Assembly (NCBI GenBank): GCA_964651045.1
Contig: CAZYVD010000023.1
Coordinates: forward strand, 1 to 37,198
DNA from: CAZYVD01 sp964651045
GTDB taxonomy: Bacteria > Zhuqueibacterota > QNDG01 > DSAB01
Direction of reading: 5' to 3'
Length of the DNA: 37,198 bases
In this document: positions 7,673-15,935 of the stretch, in pieces
Layout of the letters: every line of letters begins with the position of its first letter
Position numbering within the stretch: position 1 is the first letter of the stretch
Position numbers and translations under genes: made by a program
Notes under the pieces: model-generated
What the model was told of the DNA's origin: nothing
What the model saw: the letters and a program-made list of their open reading frames with translations, nothing else
Database searches by the model: none

Positions 7673-10003
7673 ATGAGGAAGATGTTAGTAACAATCTTTT
7701 ATGTTTCATTTATATTTAAAGCTGCATATGCACTTTCCGATACAGGCGGCATCAAGGGATATATTGCAGATTCAAGTGGAAAGCCCATATTCAATGCTCA
7801 TGTTTATGTTATTAGTACAAACAGGGGTGATGTTTCAGATGTAAACGGATTCTTTATTATAAAATTCTTACCACCCGGAAAATATACAATCGTGATCGAT
7901 CATCTTACATACAAAAAAAGAAAGATCGGTGGAATAAAAGTATTGGCGAACCAGATCGTAGATCTCGATACAATTAAACTCGATGCAAGTGTTATCGAAA
8001 TGGAGAGTGTTATTATAACGGCAACAAGAACAGAAAGAAAACCAGTGGAAATTTCCCTTCCCATTGACCTAGTCCCAAAAATTAAAATTCAAAGATTAAA
8101 TGTCAAGAGTTCTGCCGAAGCATTGAGAGAGGAACCAAACATCCTTATTCAGAAAACAAGCCATGCTGGAGGTTGTGCATATATCAGAGGCATGGGATCA
8201 AATCAGATACTCCTGCTCGTTGACGGAATCAGGATGAACAACTCGATCTACAGAAGGGGGAATCATCCATATCTTACAACTATCGATTTTAATATGCTTG
8301 ATAGAATTGAGGTTGTCCGGGGACCCTCATCAATGTTGTACGGCAGCGATGCTTTAGGGGGAACAATCAACACAATAACAAAAATACCCGATCTGACACG
8401 ATCGGGTGTGAGCTTCGACTATAGACTGGCAGGAAGATACGCCTCTGCTGACAACGAAAGGAGTTCGAGAGCAGATTTTTCAATAAAAAGTAGAAGAGTT
8501 GCATTTCAGGGAGGTGTGAGTCTAAAGAAATTTGGAGATCTTAGAAGAGGAAAATGCTGCAGTACTGGTGTACTTGAAAAGTCTCCCCCACTTCAGTCAC
8601 CATCAGCATTCGACTGCTACGACTTGGATGCCAAACTGCTATTCTCTCCTAAAATAAATCAAAAAATAATCCTGGCATCACAGTACACTAAAAGAAGCCA
8701 TATCCCCAGATACGATAAGTATGAAAACAACAACTATCATCTATGGGAATATAACCCACAGATAAGAAATCTTAATTACCTCAGGTATGAAATTGGCCTC
8801 AACAACAGATATATATCATCATTAAGAGCAACAATATCATACCACTATCAGGAAGAGGGAAGAAGAAAACAGAAACATGAAGATGACCAGATAAATCAGG
8901 AAAAAGACAACGTGGGAACAATAGGAGTGCAGCTTCAGCTAAACTCTGTGATCGGATCTCACCTGCTAACTTATGGTACAGATATTTATCTGGATAGAAT
9001 AGAGTCTGTGCGATACTCAATCGATCCTCAGACAGGCGAAAAGGAGAAGAAGATACAGGCACGCTACCCGGATGGTGCAAAGTACAACAGTTTCGGTGCA
9101 TTTTTCCAGGATGAAATCGGTATAGGAAGAAAATGGACTGCGAATATCGGTATACGCTACAGCTACTTTTATACAAATTTTTCCCTTCCTGAATCTGTTT
9201 TTGATAAAGCCATTTCACAAAAGTTTAAATCTTTCACAGGAAGCGTTGGATTGATACGCAATCTCGGAGGAGGTGTCTTTCTCAACTTCAATATGCGGCA
9301 GGCCTTCAGAGCACCAAACCTTGCCGACATATCAAAACTTGGTGAATCAAAGGGAAATATTTATGAGGTGCCCAATCCCGATCTCAAGCCCGAGAAAATG
9401 ATCAGCTTTGATATCGGACTCAAGATAGAATCACAGCGCCTCAGGGCAGAAACATCTATCTATTATGCAAAACTGAACGATCTCATAGACAGCGACTATG
9501 ATACATATAATGGTGATTCGACCATAATAAGAAATGGGGTAGAATTTATTGTTAAATCGAAACAGAATATTGGGGAGGCCTATTTCGTTGGTCTTGAATC
9601 ATCGATGATCTATAATTTCATCACCAACTTTTATTTTAATGGAAACATCGCAATCCCCTATGGCCAGAACGTAACCAGACATGAGCCAGTTGGAGGAGTA
9701 CCGCCTACATTTGGCAGGATCGGAATCCAATGGGAAAGAAATTCTATCTATGCCGATCTGTATATCCGGTTTGCCGCAAAACAGGACCGCCTCTCTTCGG
9801 ACGACAAAGATGACCCACGAATACCAGAGGGAGGAACGCCAGGGTGGTATACATTGAACCTCCGTCTCGGGTATGAAATTAGAAATTTTGGGCACGTACA
9901 ATTTGCCATAGAAAACATATTAGACAGAAACTATCGTGAGCATGGATCAGGCATAAATAGTGCAGGTAGGAATATAATCTTGAGTATGCAGGTGAGTCCT
10001 TAA
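7673..10003 (+). CDS. TonB-dependent outer-membrane receptor with carboxypeptidase-regulatory-like N-terminal domain
   Basis: A 776-residue outer-membrane active transporter and the only plus-strand gene in the window. I start it at 7673, where AGGAG lies 8 bases upstream and MRKMLVTIFYV begins a signal peptide; the frame is open further upstream without a ribosome site. After the signal peptide comes a CarboxypepD_reg-like domain (GGIKGYIADSSGKPIFNAHV...DVNGFFIIKFLPPGKY), then a TonB-box-like stretch (SVIITATRTERK). Next is the plug (YIRGMGSNQILLLVDGIRM, IEVVRGPSSMLYGSDALGG), then a beta-barrel ending in NILDRNYREHGSGINSAGR. The plug is BtuB/siderophore-receptor-like. The substrate is not identifiable, but corrinoid is a reasonable guess given the methionine-related genes around it. 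Confidence 0.92.
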   Translation: MRKMLVTIFYVSFIFKAAYALSDTGGIKGYIADSSGKPIFNAHVYVISTNRGDVSDVNGFFIIKFLPPGKYTIVIDHLTYKKRKIGGIKVLANQIVDLDTIKLDASVIEMESVIITATRTERKPVEISLPIDLVPKIKIQRLNVKSSAEALREEPNILIQKTSHAGGCAYIRGMGSNQILLLVDGIRMNNSIYRRGNHPYLTTIDFNMLDRIEVVRGPSSMLYGSDALGGTINTITKIPDLTRSGVSFDYRLAGRYASADNERSSRADFSIKSRRVAFQGGVSLKKFGDLRRGKCCSTGVLEKSPPLQSPSAFDCYDLDAKLLFSPKINQKIILASQYTKRSHIPRYDKYENNNYHLWEYNPQIRNLNYLRYEIGLNNRYISSLRATISYHYQEEGRRKQKHEDDQINQEKDNVGTIGVQLQLNSVIGSHLLTYGTDIYLDRIESVRYSIDPQTGEKEKKIQARYPDGAKYNSFGAFFQDEIGIGRKWTANIGIRYSYFYTNFSLPESVFDKAISQKFKSFTGSVGLIRNLGGGVFLNFNMRQAFRAPNLADISKLGESKGNIYEVPNPDLKPEKMISFDIGLKIESQRLRAETSIYYAKLNDLIDSDYDTYNGDSTIIRNGVEFIVKSKQNIGEAYFVGLESSMIYNFITNFYFNGNIAIPYGQNVTRHEPVGGVPPTFGRIGIQWERNSIYADLYIRFAAKQDRLSSDDKDDPRIPEGGTPGWYTLNLRLGYEIRNFGHVQFAIENILDRNYREHGSGINSAGRNIILSMQVSP

Positions 10004-10345
10004 TAGTGAATAGGGAAAAGGTAATAGTGAATAGGCCCTGCACATCCATGCCCAATGTGACAATAACAACCTTTAAGAAAATATTATCCTTCTTTAATAG
10101 GAGATAAATATCTAATCTTGAAACGGATTTTTATAATAATGCACTACAGCAAACAATCTCGTTATGAGTAGTATAGTGAATAAGCCCGACACATATTCAC
10201 ATCTACAATAAGAAAACACATGAGTATTGATTTTCAAACCCCAGAACAAGTTCATTTGTGCGCATAAATATGTCAACTTTTTTCAGGACTGGATACTATT
10301 CCCTATTCCCTATTCCCTATTCCCTTTCCACTTTTCACTTTTCAC
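10001..10345. repeat. Intergenic repeat block (TAGTGAATAGG copies and CTATTCC heptamer array)
   Basis: The block begins at the receptor stop codon and fills most of the 362-bp gene-free gap. TAATAGTGAATAGG occurs at 10001-10014 and again from 10022. A degenerate ~25-bp direct repeat links 10021-10045 with 10171-10194. The second copy also forms a hairpin (GTGAATA 10176-10182 with TATTCAC 10194-10200). The right end carries four exact tandem CTATTCC heptamers (10296-10323), then CTTTCC, then two ACTTTTC heptamers (10330-10343). The right end, read in reverse complement (AGTGAAAAG...GGGAATAGGG), resembles the left end, so the block has an inverted-terminal-repeat flavour. I see no gene in it. 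Confidence 0.7.
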
Positions 10346-10365
10346 TTAAAATTTGGGATTTAATT

Positions 10366-10740
10366 CTAACGGGCAAGCTTCTCTATATTTTCATCGATCC
10401 TTGAAACACGTTTTGCCATGTCATTCATTCTCCACTCAAGAGATGAAAGCATCCAAAATTGAAAATGAATTATTTTTGCCTCATTTCGTAAAAAGATGAA
10501 TATTTTTATTGAAAGGAGAACCAGCCCAAACTCAATTGCTGGAAGCTCTAAATCCTTAGGAATGAGTGGAGCAGCCAACAATGTTGCAATAATGACAATA
10601 AGCATTATAGTATTAAAAACCTTCCCAACTGTAGTCGGTCTCCCCCCTATCTGTCCTACTATCTTTCGGATCCTTTCCTTTTCCATCACAAATTCTCTTA
10701 GCTCTTCGTTGCTCAAATCCTGAATATTGTCTCTTCTCAA
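10366..10740 (-). CDS. Small two-helix membrane protein, unknown function
   Basis: About 124 residues. A charged N-terminal segment (RRDNIQDLSNEELREFVMEKERIRKIVG) is followed by two hydrophobic segments (VFNTIMLIVIIATLLAAPL and IEFGLVLLSIKIFIFL). A cytoplasmic-looking amphipathic tail ends in RVSRIDENIEKLAR. No family is recognised. The start is uncertain: a TTG at 10749 directly abuts GGGAGG with no spacing. I prefer the in-frame TTG at 10740, which lies 9 bases from GGAGG. It is the last gene of the long minus-strand run, 33 bp after the preceding stop. Confidence 0.65.
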   Translation of the reverse strand: MRRDNIQDLSNEELREFVMEKERIRKIVGQIGGRPTTVGKVFNTIMLIVIIATLLAAPLIPKDLELPAIEFGLVLLSIKIFIFLRNEAKIIHFQFWMLSSLEWRMNDMAKRVSRIDENIEKLAR

Positions 10741-10773
10741 TCTTATCAACCTCCCGCTTTTTGATAATTTGGT

Positions 10774-11319
10774 TCAAATATTTACATAATCAAGCCACAA
10801 ACTTTTTAAGACTACTCTGTATGCTGGTCTGTTTGCATTCAGATATTCGTCACTGTGGCTTCCTGGAGGGAATCCCGCACTCTTTACTTTTTTCCATAGA
10901 TTTTGAATATCTTTAATGGAGAATGGAACCTCTCCATCGAGCGACCATCTACTCAATAAATCCCAGTACTTAAAAAGCCGGCCCCTGTCCATCTTCGACA
11001 TCTCCGCCGACTTGATAAAAACATCGACCAGAGTCTTTAAATCTCCTCCAATTTTCTTGTAGAGTCTTAAGTTAATCCTTATCTTTTCCATTCTTGGATC
11101 AATTATTTCTATAAGAGTTTCACCTTTTGGTATTCTCTGACCATCCTCCCATTCTCTTCTGAGCTGTCTCTCTGCAACTTTTCTATTACCAACATAATGA
11201 GCAGAACCACATGCTGCCTGAAATATCAATTTATAAAGATCCTCGACCTTAAAACCAGGATGTCGGGAGAGGTGATCTTTTACAATGTCAAGCAGAATAT
11301 CTTCCTCGTTAAGTTTCAT
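10774..11319 (-). CDS. Conserved-looking hypothetical cytosolic protein
   Basis: 181 residues, starting at ATG 11319, which overlaps the previous stop as ATGA and has GGAGG upstream. A longer open frame exists 5' of this but lies entirely inside the preceding gene. It is soluble, with no signal peptide or membrane segment. Features that look like family blocks are HPGFKVEDLYKLIFQAACG, IIDPRMEKIRINLRLYKKIG, and near the end SAGFPPGSHSDEYLNANRPAYRV. I have an impression of similar proteins in Clostridia and Thermotogae but know of no assigned function. Translational coupling to the methionine-synthase activation-domain gene suggests a functional link. Confidence 0.75.
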   Translation of the reverse strand: MKLNEEDILLDIVKDHLSRHPGFKVEDLYKLIFQAACGSAHYVGNRKVAERQLRREWEDGQRIPKGETLIEIIDPRMEKIRINLRLYKKIGGDLKTLVDVFIKSAEMSKMDRGRLFKYWDLLSRWSLDGEVPFSIKDIQNLWKKVKSAGFPPGSHSDEYLNANRPAYRVVLKSLWLDYVNI

Positions 11320-11966
11320 CCCTGCAGATTCCTCCTTTCCCACCCAAACACAGCAGATACTGACTTCATTGGAATCATTAAAAATGAATCTGTTAATGAT
11401 ACTCCTATCATCTCTGCCCTGCATATATTTAATATATCCCTTTGAACGGTCAGGGGCCAGTCACCATATCCTGGACTAAAACGAGGTGTAATCGAAAAAC
11501 CCTTTTGCTCTGCTATATTTCTTAATATCGATCTATGTATCATGTCTGCCGCAGCATCCGCAGTCTCTGAACCAATCGCATCCAGAATCACACTCCTGGC
11601 ATACTCTCCCTTTGACATAAGAGTTTCGACGGCTCCTTCCAGCTCTGGACCTATTGTTGCCATAAAAAAGACAACAAAATCTGATCTTGATAGTAGTCTC
11701 GAAACCTTACTGCTTTTTATCTTAAAATCTGTTCCTTTGAATCTTATCTCTCTGTCGCCATGAGAAGCGATCCTTAACAGAGAGTAGATTCCCTTGGGCT
11801 CGATAAGGTCATAAGCCCTCTTCACTTCCTCCTCGAATACATCCTTCACACCATCATCAGGAGATTCAAAATCACCGGGATAGCCGAGTCTGTGAAGTAC
11901 TGCCTTGATCGGGATCCCTATATTCCCCAGATCTACGACTCTTCCCCTGATCTCATCGCCGCCCAC
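11316..11966 (-). CDS. Stand-alone B12-dependent methionine synthase activation-domain protein
   Basis: About 216 residues resembling the C-terminal reactivation (SAM-binding) domain of cobalamin-dependent methionine synthase MetH, encoded separately. The hallmark block RFSPGYGDWPLTVQRDILNI, with IGVSLTDSFLMIPMKSVSA after it, matches the family's RxSPGYGDWP...ES/DSxxMxPxKSVS signature. In split MetH systems this domain reductively remethylates oxidised cob(II)alamin using SAM. I prefer GTG 11966 as the start, because AAAGGA lies 8 bases upstream; a TTG at 11972 is too close to it. It overlaps the preceding ATPase gene by 14 bp and the next gene by 4 bp. No MetH catalytic modules are present in the window. 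Confidence 0.85.
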   Translation of the reverse strand: MGGDEIRGRVVDLGNIGIPIKAVLHRLGYPGDFESPDDGVKDVFEEEVKRAYDLIEPKGIYSLLRIASHGDREIRFKGTDFKIKSSKVSRLLSRSDFVVFFMATIGPELEGAVETLMSKGEYARSVILDAIGSETADAAADMIHRSILRNIAEQKGFSITPRFSPGYGDWPLTVQRDILNICRAEMIGVSLTDSFLMIPMKSVSAVFGWERRNLQG

Positions 11967-14055
11967 TGCCAAGTTCCTTTAAAATGAAGTCATCACCAAA
12001 AAGCTTTCCCTTTCTCTCAAACAAGTCTCTAATATGATCATCCATCGTAAAGTAAATTATCTGCCAGCCCATCTTTGCAAGATCGAATGCAGTATCCACC
12101 AATTTCTCTCTTCTCTTCCAGTCGGAATACTGAAAAGCATCATCGAGAATAAAAAAGAGAGAATTTTCCTTAAAAATCTGTGCGCTGAAATCAACCCGCA
12201 GCGCGAGCAGTATCTGCTCCTGGGCACCTGTGCTGAGATCATTTAAATGAAAATCGTGAAAACCGTCCGATACTATAAGAGAATCACCAGCTAATGTAAT
12301 ATCTGTATATCTTCTAGTAATGGTTTTTAATACTGTCTTCAGATTCTGAGATTGAAGTCTTTCTTTTATCTTCCGATCCTCATCTGCTATAAAATCCTGT
12401 ATTACATTAAAAACAATATTGCATGCATATAACCTTGCCTTTACATCTTTAAGTCTTTCAACCACTTCTAACTTTTTATTCCTTAGATTATCTATTAGAA
12501 CTTCCCACGCACTGTTTATGCCGTCACCTGTTAATCTGGAAATATCCGCCTTAAGAGATGACAGAGAATCTTCTTCTTTTTTAATTCTCCTCTCAAGCTC
12601 CGATAATTTCTCTTTTAATTCATTGTACTTTACCTGATCAAAATCTTCAGTCTGCCGTTCTGCTATAACCTGATCCCTTTCAACATTTAGTCTTGCAATC
12701 TGGTTCTCAATCTTCTTGAGATCTGAATTAAGAGTTTCCAGCTCTCTTTCTTTTGAGCCGATAAGAGAATCCGCATTTTCAATGGTGCCTGATTTACCGC
12801 ATAAAGATAAAACCATGTTCGAAAGCTCTGACAAAGCACGGTTGAGCTCTTCTGTCTCTTTAGGCACATCTCTTGATTTCACATTGTATGTTTCATAGTC
12901 TTTTTGAAATAAATCAAGCAGTGTCTGCATATCAACTTTGGAAAAATCCCTGCTGAATTTTTTGGTAAATTTTTCTTCGAGTTCTTTCAGTTCCGACCGC
13001 CTCGCAACAGAATCAACAGAACGGCTAAGTTTATTTGAATATATTACAATCAGTGTGATTCCCGCACTTACAAGAATAGCTGTTAAATAAAACGGTACAA
13101 ATTTAACAAATCCTGTAATCAGACCGGACAGAGCAAATGTAATCCCGGTTATTAAAAACAATTTAGAAACATCCGGTTTTACAACCGAAGAAAGAGAATC
13201 ATACTCCTCTCTAAATTTTGAAAGCCACCTGTAATTTTCCGCCCCTTTTTCAGCCTGCTTCAACTGCTCTTTGAGTTCTGCAATCTTGCTCTGTTTTGAC
13301 CTGCATACAGCAAGCTGTTCTCTGGCATTTTTAATCAGAGTCTGATCAATGGCTGCAATTTTTCGTTTTATCTCATCGGATTTTGCATACAGAGTATATG
13401 CAAGATATTTTTTTGCATTCTCCATAACCAGAATATTTTCTTCAAGCTCTTCATATTCAGACTTCAGGACCGCTATTTTCCCGGCAGAAAAGTTTTGATT
13501 CACCCGATCAAGCAGTTTTGTAATTGTATTATACTTTTCCTTGAGTTCTTCTGCCTCTCTACCTCTGCCTTTTCGCTGTACAATTATTTCACCGTTCTCA
13601 ATAGTTGTGTTCTTTTCCGTAGGAGCAATCCTTTCGTCTATAGTATCAAGAACACCTTTTTGAGAAATATATTTCTTTACAATTGTCTTGTCACTGTCTT
13701 TCGGATTGTCTGATAACTCAAGTTCTGCACCTTTCACCACAAGAAGACGTGAAAGATCAGGAGGCAGGCCAGGATTTGAATCCTGCAGATAGTCCTCGAT
13801 CTTTTCTGGAGAATTGGGCGAGAAACTCAGATCTCTATCTGTTATACCTCTGACAATTACCTTTCCCTGTGCAGAACTGTTCCTAAGGCTCCATTTCGAT
13901 GCGCTCTTAAAAAGGGATTTTATTATAAATTCTACAAGAAATGTTTTTCCCTTTTCGTTATGTCCAAAAATAACATTTACTTTCTTGAAAATCATAGAAA
14001 TCTTTTGTACAGGGCCAAGGTTCTCTGCCTTTAATTCTTTTATGAAAACCGCCAC
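11953..14055 (-). CDS. YhaN/SbcC-like AAA ATPase with coiled coils and a central membrane hairpin
   Basis: A 700-residue SMC/Rad50-type ATPase. Walker A is GHNEKGKT (31-38). The ABC signature is LSTGAQEQ (607-614) and Walker B is LFFILDDAF (633-641). Long coiled-coil arms occupy roughly 165-290 and 345-580. Between the arms sit two hydrophobic helices (about 298-316 and 320-340), as in YhaN rather than classical SbcC, so the hinge may be membrane-attached. It starts with GTG directly after the TAA of the Mre11-like gene (TAAGTG), with GGAG 8 bases upstream inside that gene, so the two are translationally coupled. The pair probably acts on DNA ends, by analogy with Mre11/Rad50. Confidence 0.88.
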   Translation of the reverse strand: MAVFIKELKAENLGPVQKISMIFKKVNVIFGHNEKGKTFLVEFIIKSLFKSASKWSLRNSSAQGKVIVRGITDRDLSFSPNSPEKIEDYLQDSNPGLPPDLSRLLVVKGAELELSDNPKDSDKTIVKKYISQKGVLDTIDERIAPTEKNTTIENGEIIVQRKGRGREAEELKEKYNTITKLLDRVNQNFSAGKIAVLKSEYEELEENILVMENAKKYLAYTLYAKSDEIKRKIAAIDQTLIKNAREQLAVCRSKQSKIAELKEQLKQAEKGAENYRWLSKFREEYDSLSSVVKPDVSKLFLITGITFALSGLITGFVKFVPFYLTAILVSAGITLIVIYSNKLSRSVDSVARRSELKELEEKFTKKFSRDFSKVDMQTLLDLFQKDYETYNVKSRDVPKETEELNRALSELSNMVLSLCGKSGTIENADSLIGSKERELETLNSDLKKIENQIARLNVERDQVIAERQTEDFDQVKYNELKEKLSELERRIKKEEDSLSSLKADISRLTGDGINSAWEVLIDNLRNKKLEVVERLKDVKARLYACNIVFNVIQDFIADEDRKIKERLQSQNLKTVLKTITRRYTDITLAGDSLIVSDGFHDFHLNDLSTGAQEQILLALRVDFSAQIFKENSLFFILDDAFQYSDWKRREKLVDTAFDLAKMGWQIIYFTMDDHIRDLFERKGKLFGDDFILKELGSGRR

Positions 14056-15126
14056 TTACATATCTCCGTAGATTATGTGAAGTGCATGAAGCATTATATC
14101 TTCCCTTGAAGGTTGGGTCTCCCCCTTTTTTATTTGAGTGTTCTTTATCCTCTCTCTTACCTTCAAAGCAATCTCGTTTTTTTCAAAATCATCGCTTAAA
14201 AACACCTTAGAAAGATCAGGCTCTTCATCAGCATAAAAAGAGTAGTCCTTAAAAACATCTTTTACAATCTTATAAAGTTCAGACTTATCCTTTGTATATC
14301 CCCTAACTGCTACTCTTATCCTGACACGGTCATGGTCTGTTTTATCAATATTCCATCTTTTTATAATCTCTTTTGCCTGATTTAAAATATAATCCCTTTC
14401 TTTCTCAACAGGAAGTATAAGAAGATTTTCATTAAAATACAAAACAGGTGATTTGACCTCTACAGATTCTGACCTTGCAGTTTCGGAATCCACAACCAGA
14501 AAACGTCTTTTTCCGGTTTCATTGATATCCAGTGGACAGGGAGAGCCTGTATAATAAACAACAGAGGAATCAAAGGGTTTGTGTATGTGTCCTAAAAATA
14601 CTGCGGCAGGTTTGTATGTTTCCACATCGCCCCGTGTCAATGGCATGTACAGCCCGGGCTCGTAAGGATTCGGTTGATTAATTGTCTCGATCCAGTCTCC
14701 GTGGCTTATTAAAATCCAGTTTCCCGGTTTAAGTTCATCACTTTCAGGAATTTCCTGAATCAGCTCACCCATTGTCTTGCCCGATCTGTAAGGAATAAAA
14801 CATACATGCATCGACATCATATCAAACTGGTGAATCTGCGGTCTGGAAATAACTGTGATATTATCTGAAGCAAACATATTTTTTGAAATATTCCAATCGT
14901 GGTTTCCTGGAAGGATATAAATTTTAAAATTCTTTGCAGGTTCGGCTCTACAAATCTTATCAAATTCAGAGTAGTTCTTTTCGTTAATATCAAATAGATC
15001 TCCTGCTATTACAAGGGTTGTAAGTTTAAGACGCTGCATCTCATTAAAAACAGACTTCAGCCCTGCAAAGCGTTCTTTATGCTCATTCTGCCGCAGGTGC
15101 AAATCGGCTGTAACTGCAAATCTCAT
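14056..15126 (-). CDS. Mre11/SbcD/YhaO-like DNA-repair metallophosphoesterase
   Basis: 356 residues. The five phosphoesterase motifs are visible in order: Asp8-x-His10 (TADLHL), GDLFD (42-46), GNHD (74-77), SHGD (His142), and GHIH (His180/His182). Together they bind two metal ions for nuclease activity. The C-terminal ~150 residues would form the capping domain that contacts the partner ATPase. I start it at ATG 15126, which overlaps the dapF TGA by one base (TGATG); the preceding in-frame TTG is less likely. It is encoded immediately upstream of its YhaN/SbcC-like partner. It is expected to be cytoplasmic or recruited to the membrane by that partner. Confidence 0.88.
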   Translation of the reverse strand: MRFAVTADLHLRQNEHKERFAGLKSVFNEMQRLKLTTLVIAGDLFDINEKNYSEFDKICRAEPAKNFKIYILPGNHDWNISKNMFASDNITVISRPQIHQFDMMSMHVCFIPYRSGKTMGELIQEIPESDELKPGNWILISHGDWIETINQPNPYEPGLYMPLTRGDVETYKPAAVFLGHIHKPFDSSVVYYTGSPCPLDINETGKRRFLVVDSETARSESVEVKSPVLYFNENLLILPVEKERDYILNQAKEIIKRWNIDKTDHDRVRIRVAVRGYTKDKSELYKIVKDVFKDYSFYADEEPDLSKVFLSDDFEKNEIALKVRERIKNTQIKKGETQPSREDIMLHALHIIYGDM

Positions 15127-15935
15127 CAATCATTCCCTTCCAAATATAGCAATCCTTCAAACACTATCTCTACCTCCCCAGTAAGCGATACCTCCTTCCA
15201 GTCGTCATTAAACTCTACAACAAGCTCCCCTCCCTTCGTCGCAACTGTTACAGGCGAGTCAACATTAATACTCCTTGAACAGAGCAATGCAGAAGCTACA
15301 CACCCCGTACCGCAAGATAGCGTCTCATCCTCCACTCCTCTTTCATATGTCCTTATATTTATCCTATGACTGTTCAGCCGTTTTATAAAATCGACATTTG
15401 TCCCATGCTCAAACAGCGGATGATTTCGATAAAATCTTCCCCTTTCCACAACATCTATAGTATCGATACAATCTGCCTCGATTACTAAGTGCGGCACACC
15501 AGTGTTTATAAAGCCAATCTCGTTTAATCCTGGCTCATCCACAACACCGAGCCCCATCCTCATATCAATAACCTTTTCTATAAAAAGGGTTACTCGCCTG
15601 CCATCTAACCTGACCCTGTGGCGTCCGCTGCCCGTCTCTATGTAGAACTCTTTTTCTTTGATAATACCCTTATATCGAGTATAATATGCTATACATCTTG
15701 CACCATTACCGCACATTGCAGCCTCTCTGCCATCGCTGTTAAAGTATCTCATTGCAATACTGGAATCTCTTCCCTTCTCAAGCAGTATGACACCATCTCC
15801 ACCAATTGAAACCCTTCTTCTGCAGATCGTGGAAAAAAAATCCGCCTCTTCTCCAGAAAATATTTTAGTGCGGTTGTCAAATATTATAAAATCATTTCCA
15901 GTACCGGTCATTTTGGTAAACTGTATCTCTTTCAA
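15126..15935 (-). CDS. dapF: Diaminopimelate epimerase
   Basis: A 269-residue cytosolic enzyme converting LL- to meso-diaminopimelate for lysine and peptidoglycan synthesis. Both catalytic cysteines are present: Cys75 in MCGNGARC and Cys208 in SCGTGC. The family opening KMTGTGNDFIIFDN and the GGDG loop are intact, and the length is standard. The start appears to be TTG at 15935 (GAGG 9 bases upstream), giving MKEIQFTKMTGTGNDF in line with family N-termini; ATG 15911 would cut into the first strand. It overlaps the 3' end of the RodZ-like gene by 44 bp, an unusually long overlap. Confidence 0.95.
   Translation of the reverse strand: MKEIQFTKMTGTGNDFIIFDNRTKIFSGEEADFFSTICRRRVSIGGDGVILLEKGRDSSIAMRYFNSDGREAAMCGNGARCIAYYTRYKGIIKEKEFYIETGSGRHRVRLDGRRVTLFIEKVIDMRMGLGVVDEPGLNEIGFINTGVPHLVIEADCIDTIDVVERGRFYRNHPLFEHGTNVDFIKRLNSHRINIRTYERGVEDETLSCGTGCVASALLCSRSINVDSPVTVATKGGELVVEFNDDWKEVSLTGEVEIVFEGLLYLEGND

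Noticed and set aside
10296..10343. Heptamer array considered as a CRISPR array
   Set aside because: The units are 7 bp and contiguous, with no unique spacers and no cas genes in the window.
11320..11424. Longer N-terminus for the 181-aa hypothetical protein
   Set aside because: The extension lies wholly within the upstream gene, whereas ATG 11319 has an ATGA overlap and a GGAGG site.
13755..13785. GGATTTGAATCCTG palindrome resembling a tRNA T-arm
   Set aside because: It lies inside the ATPase coding sequence and no cloverleaf or acceptor stem can be built around it.
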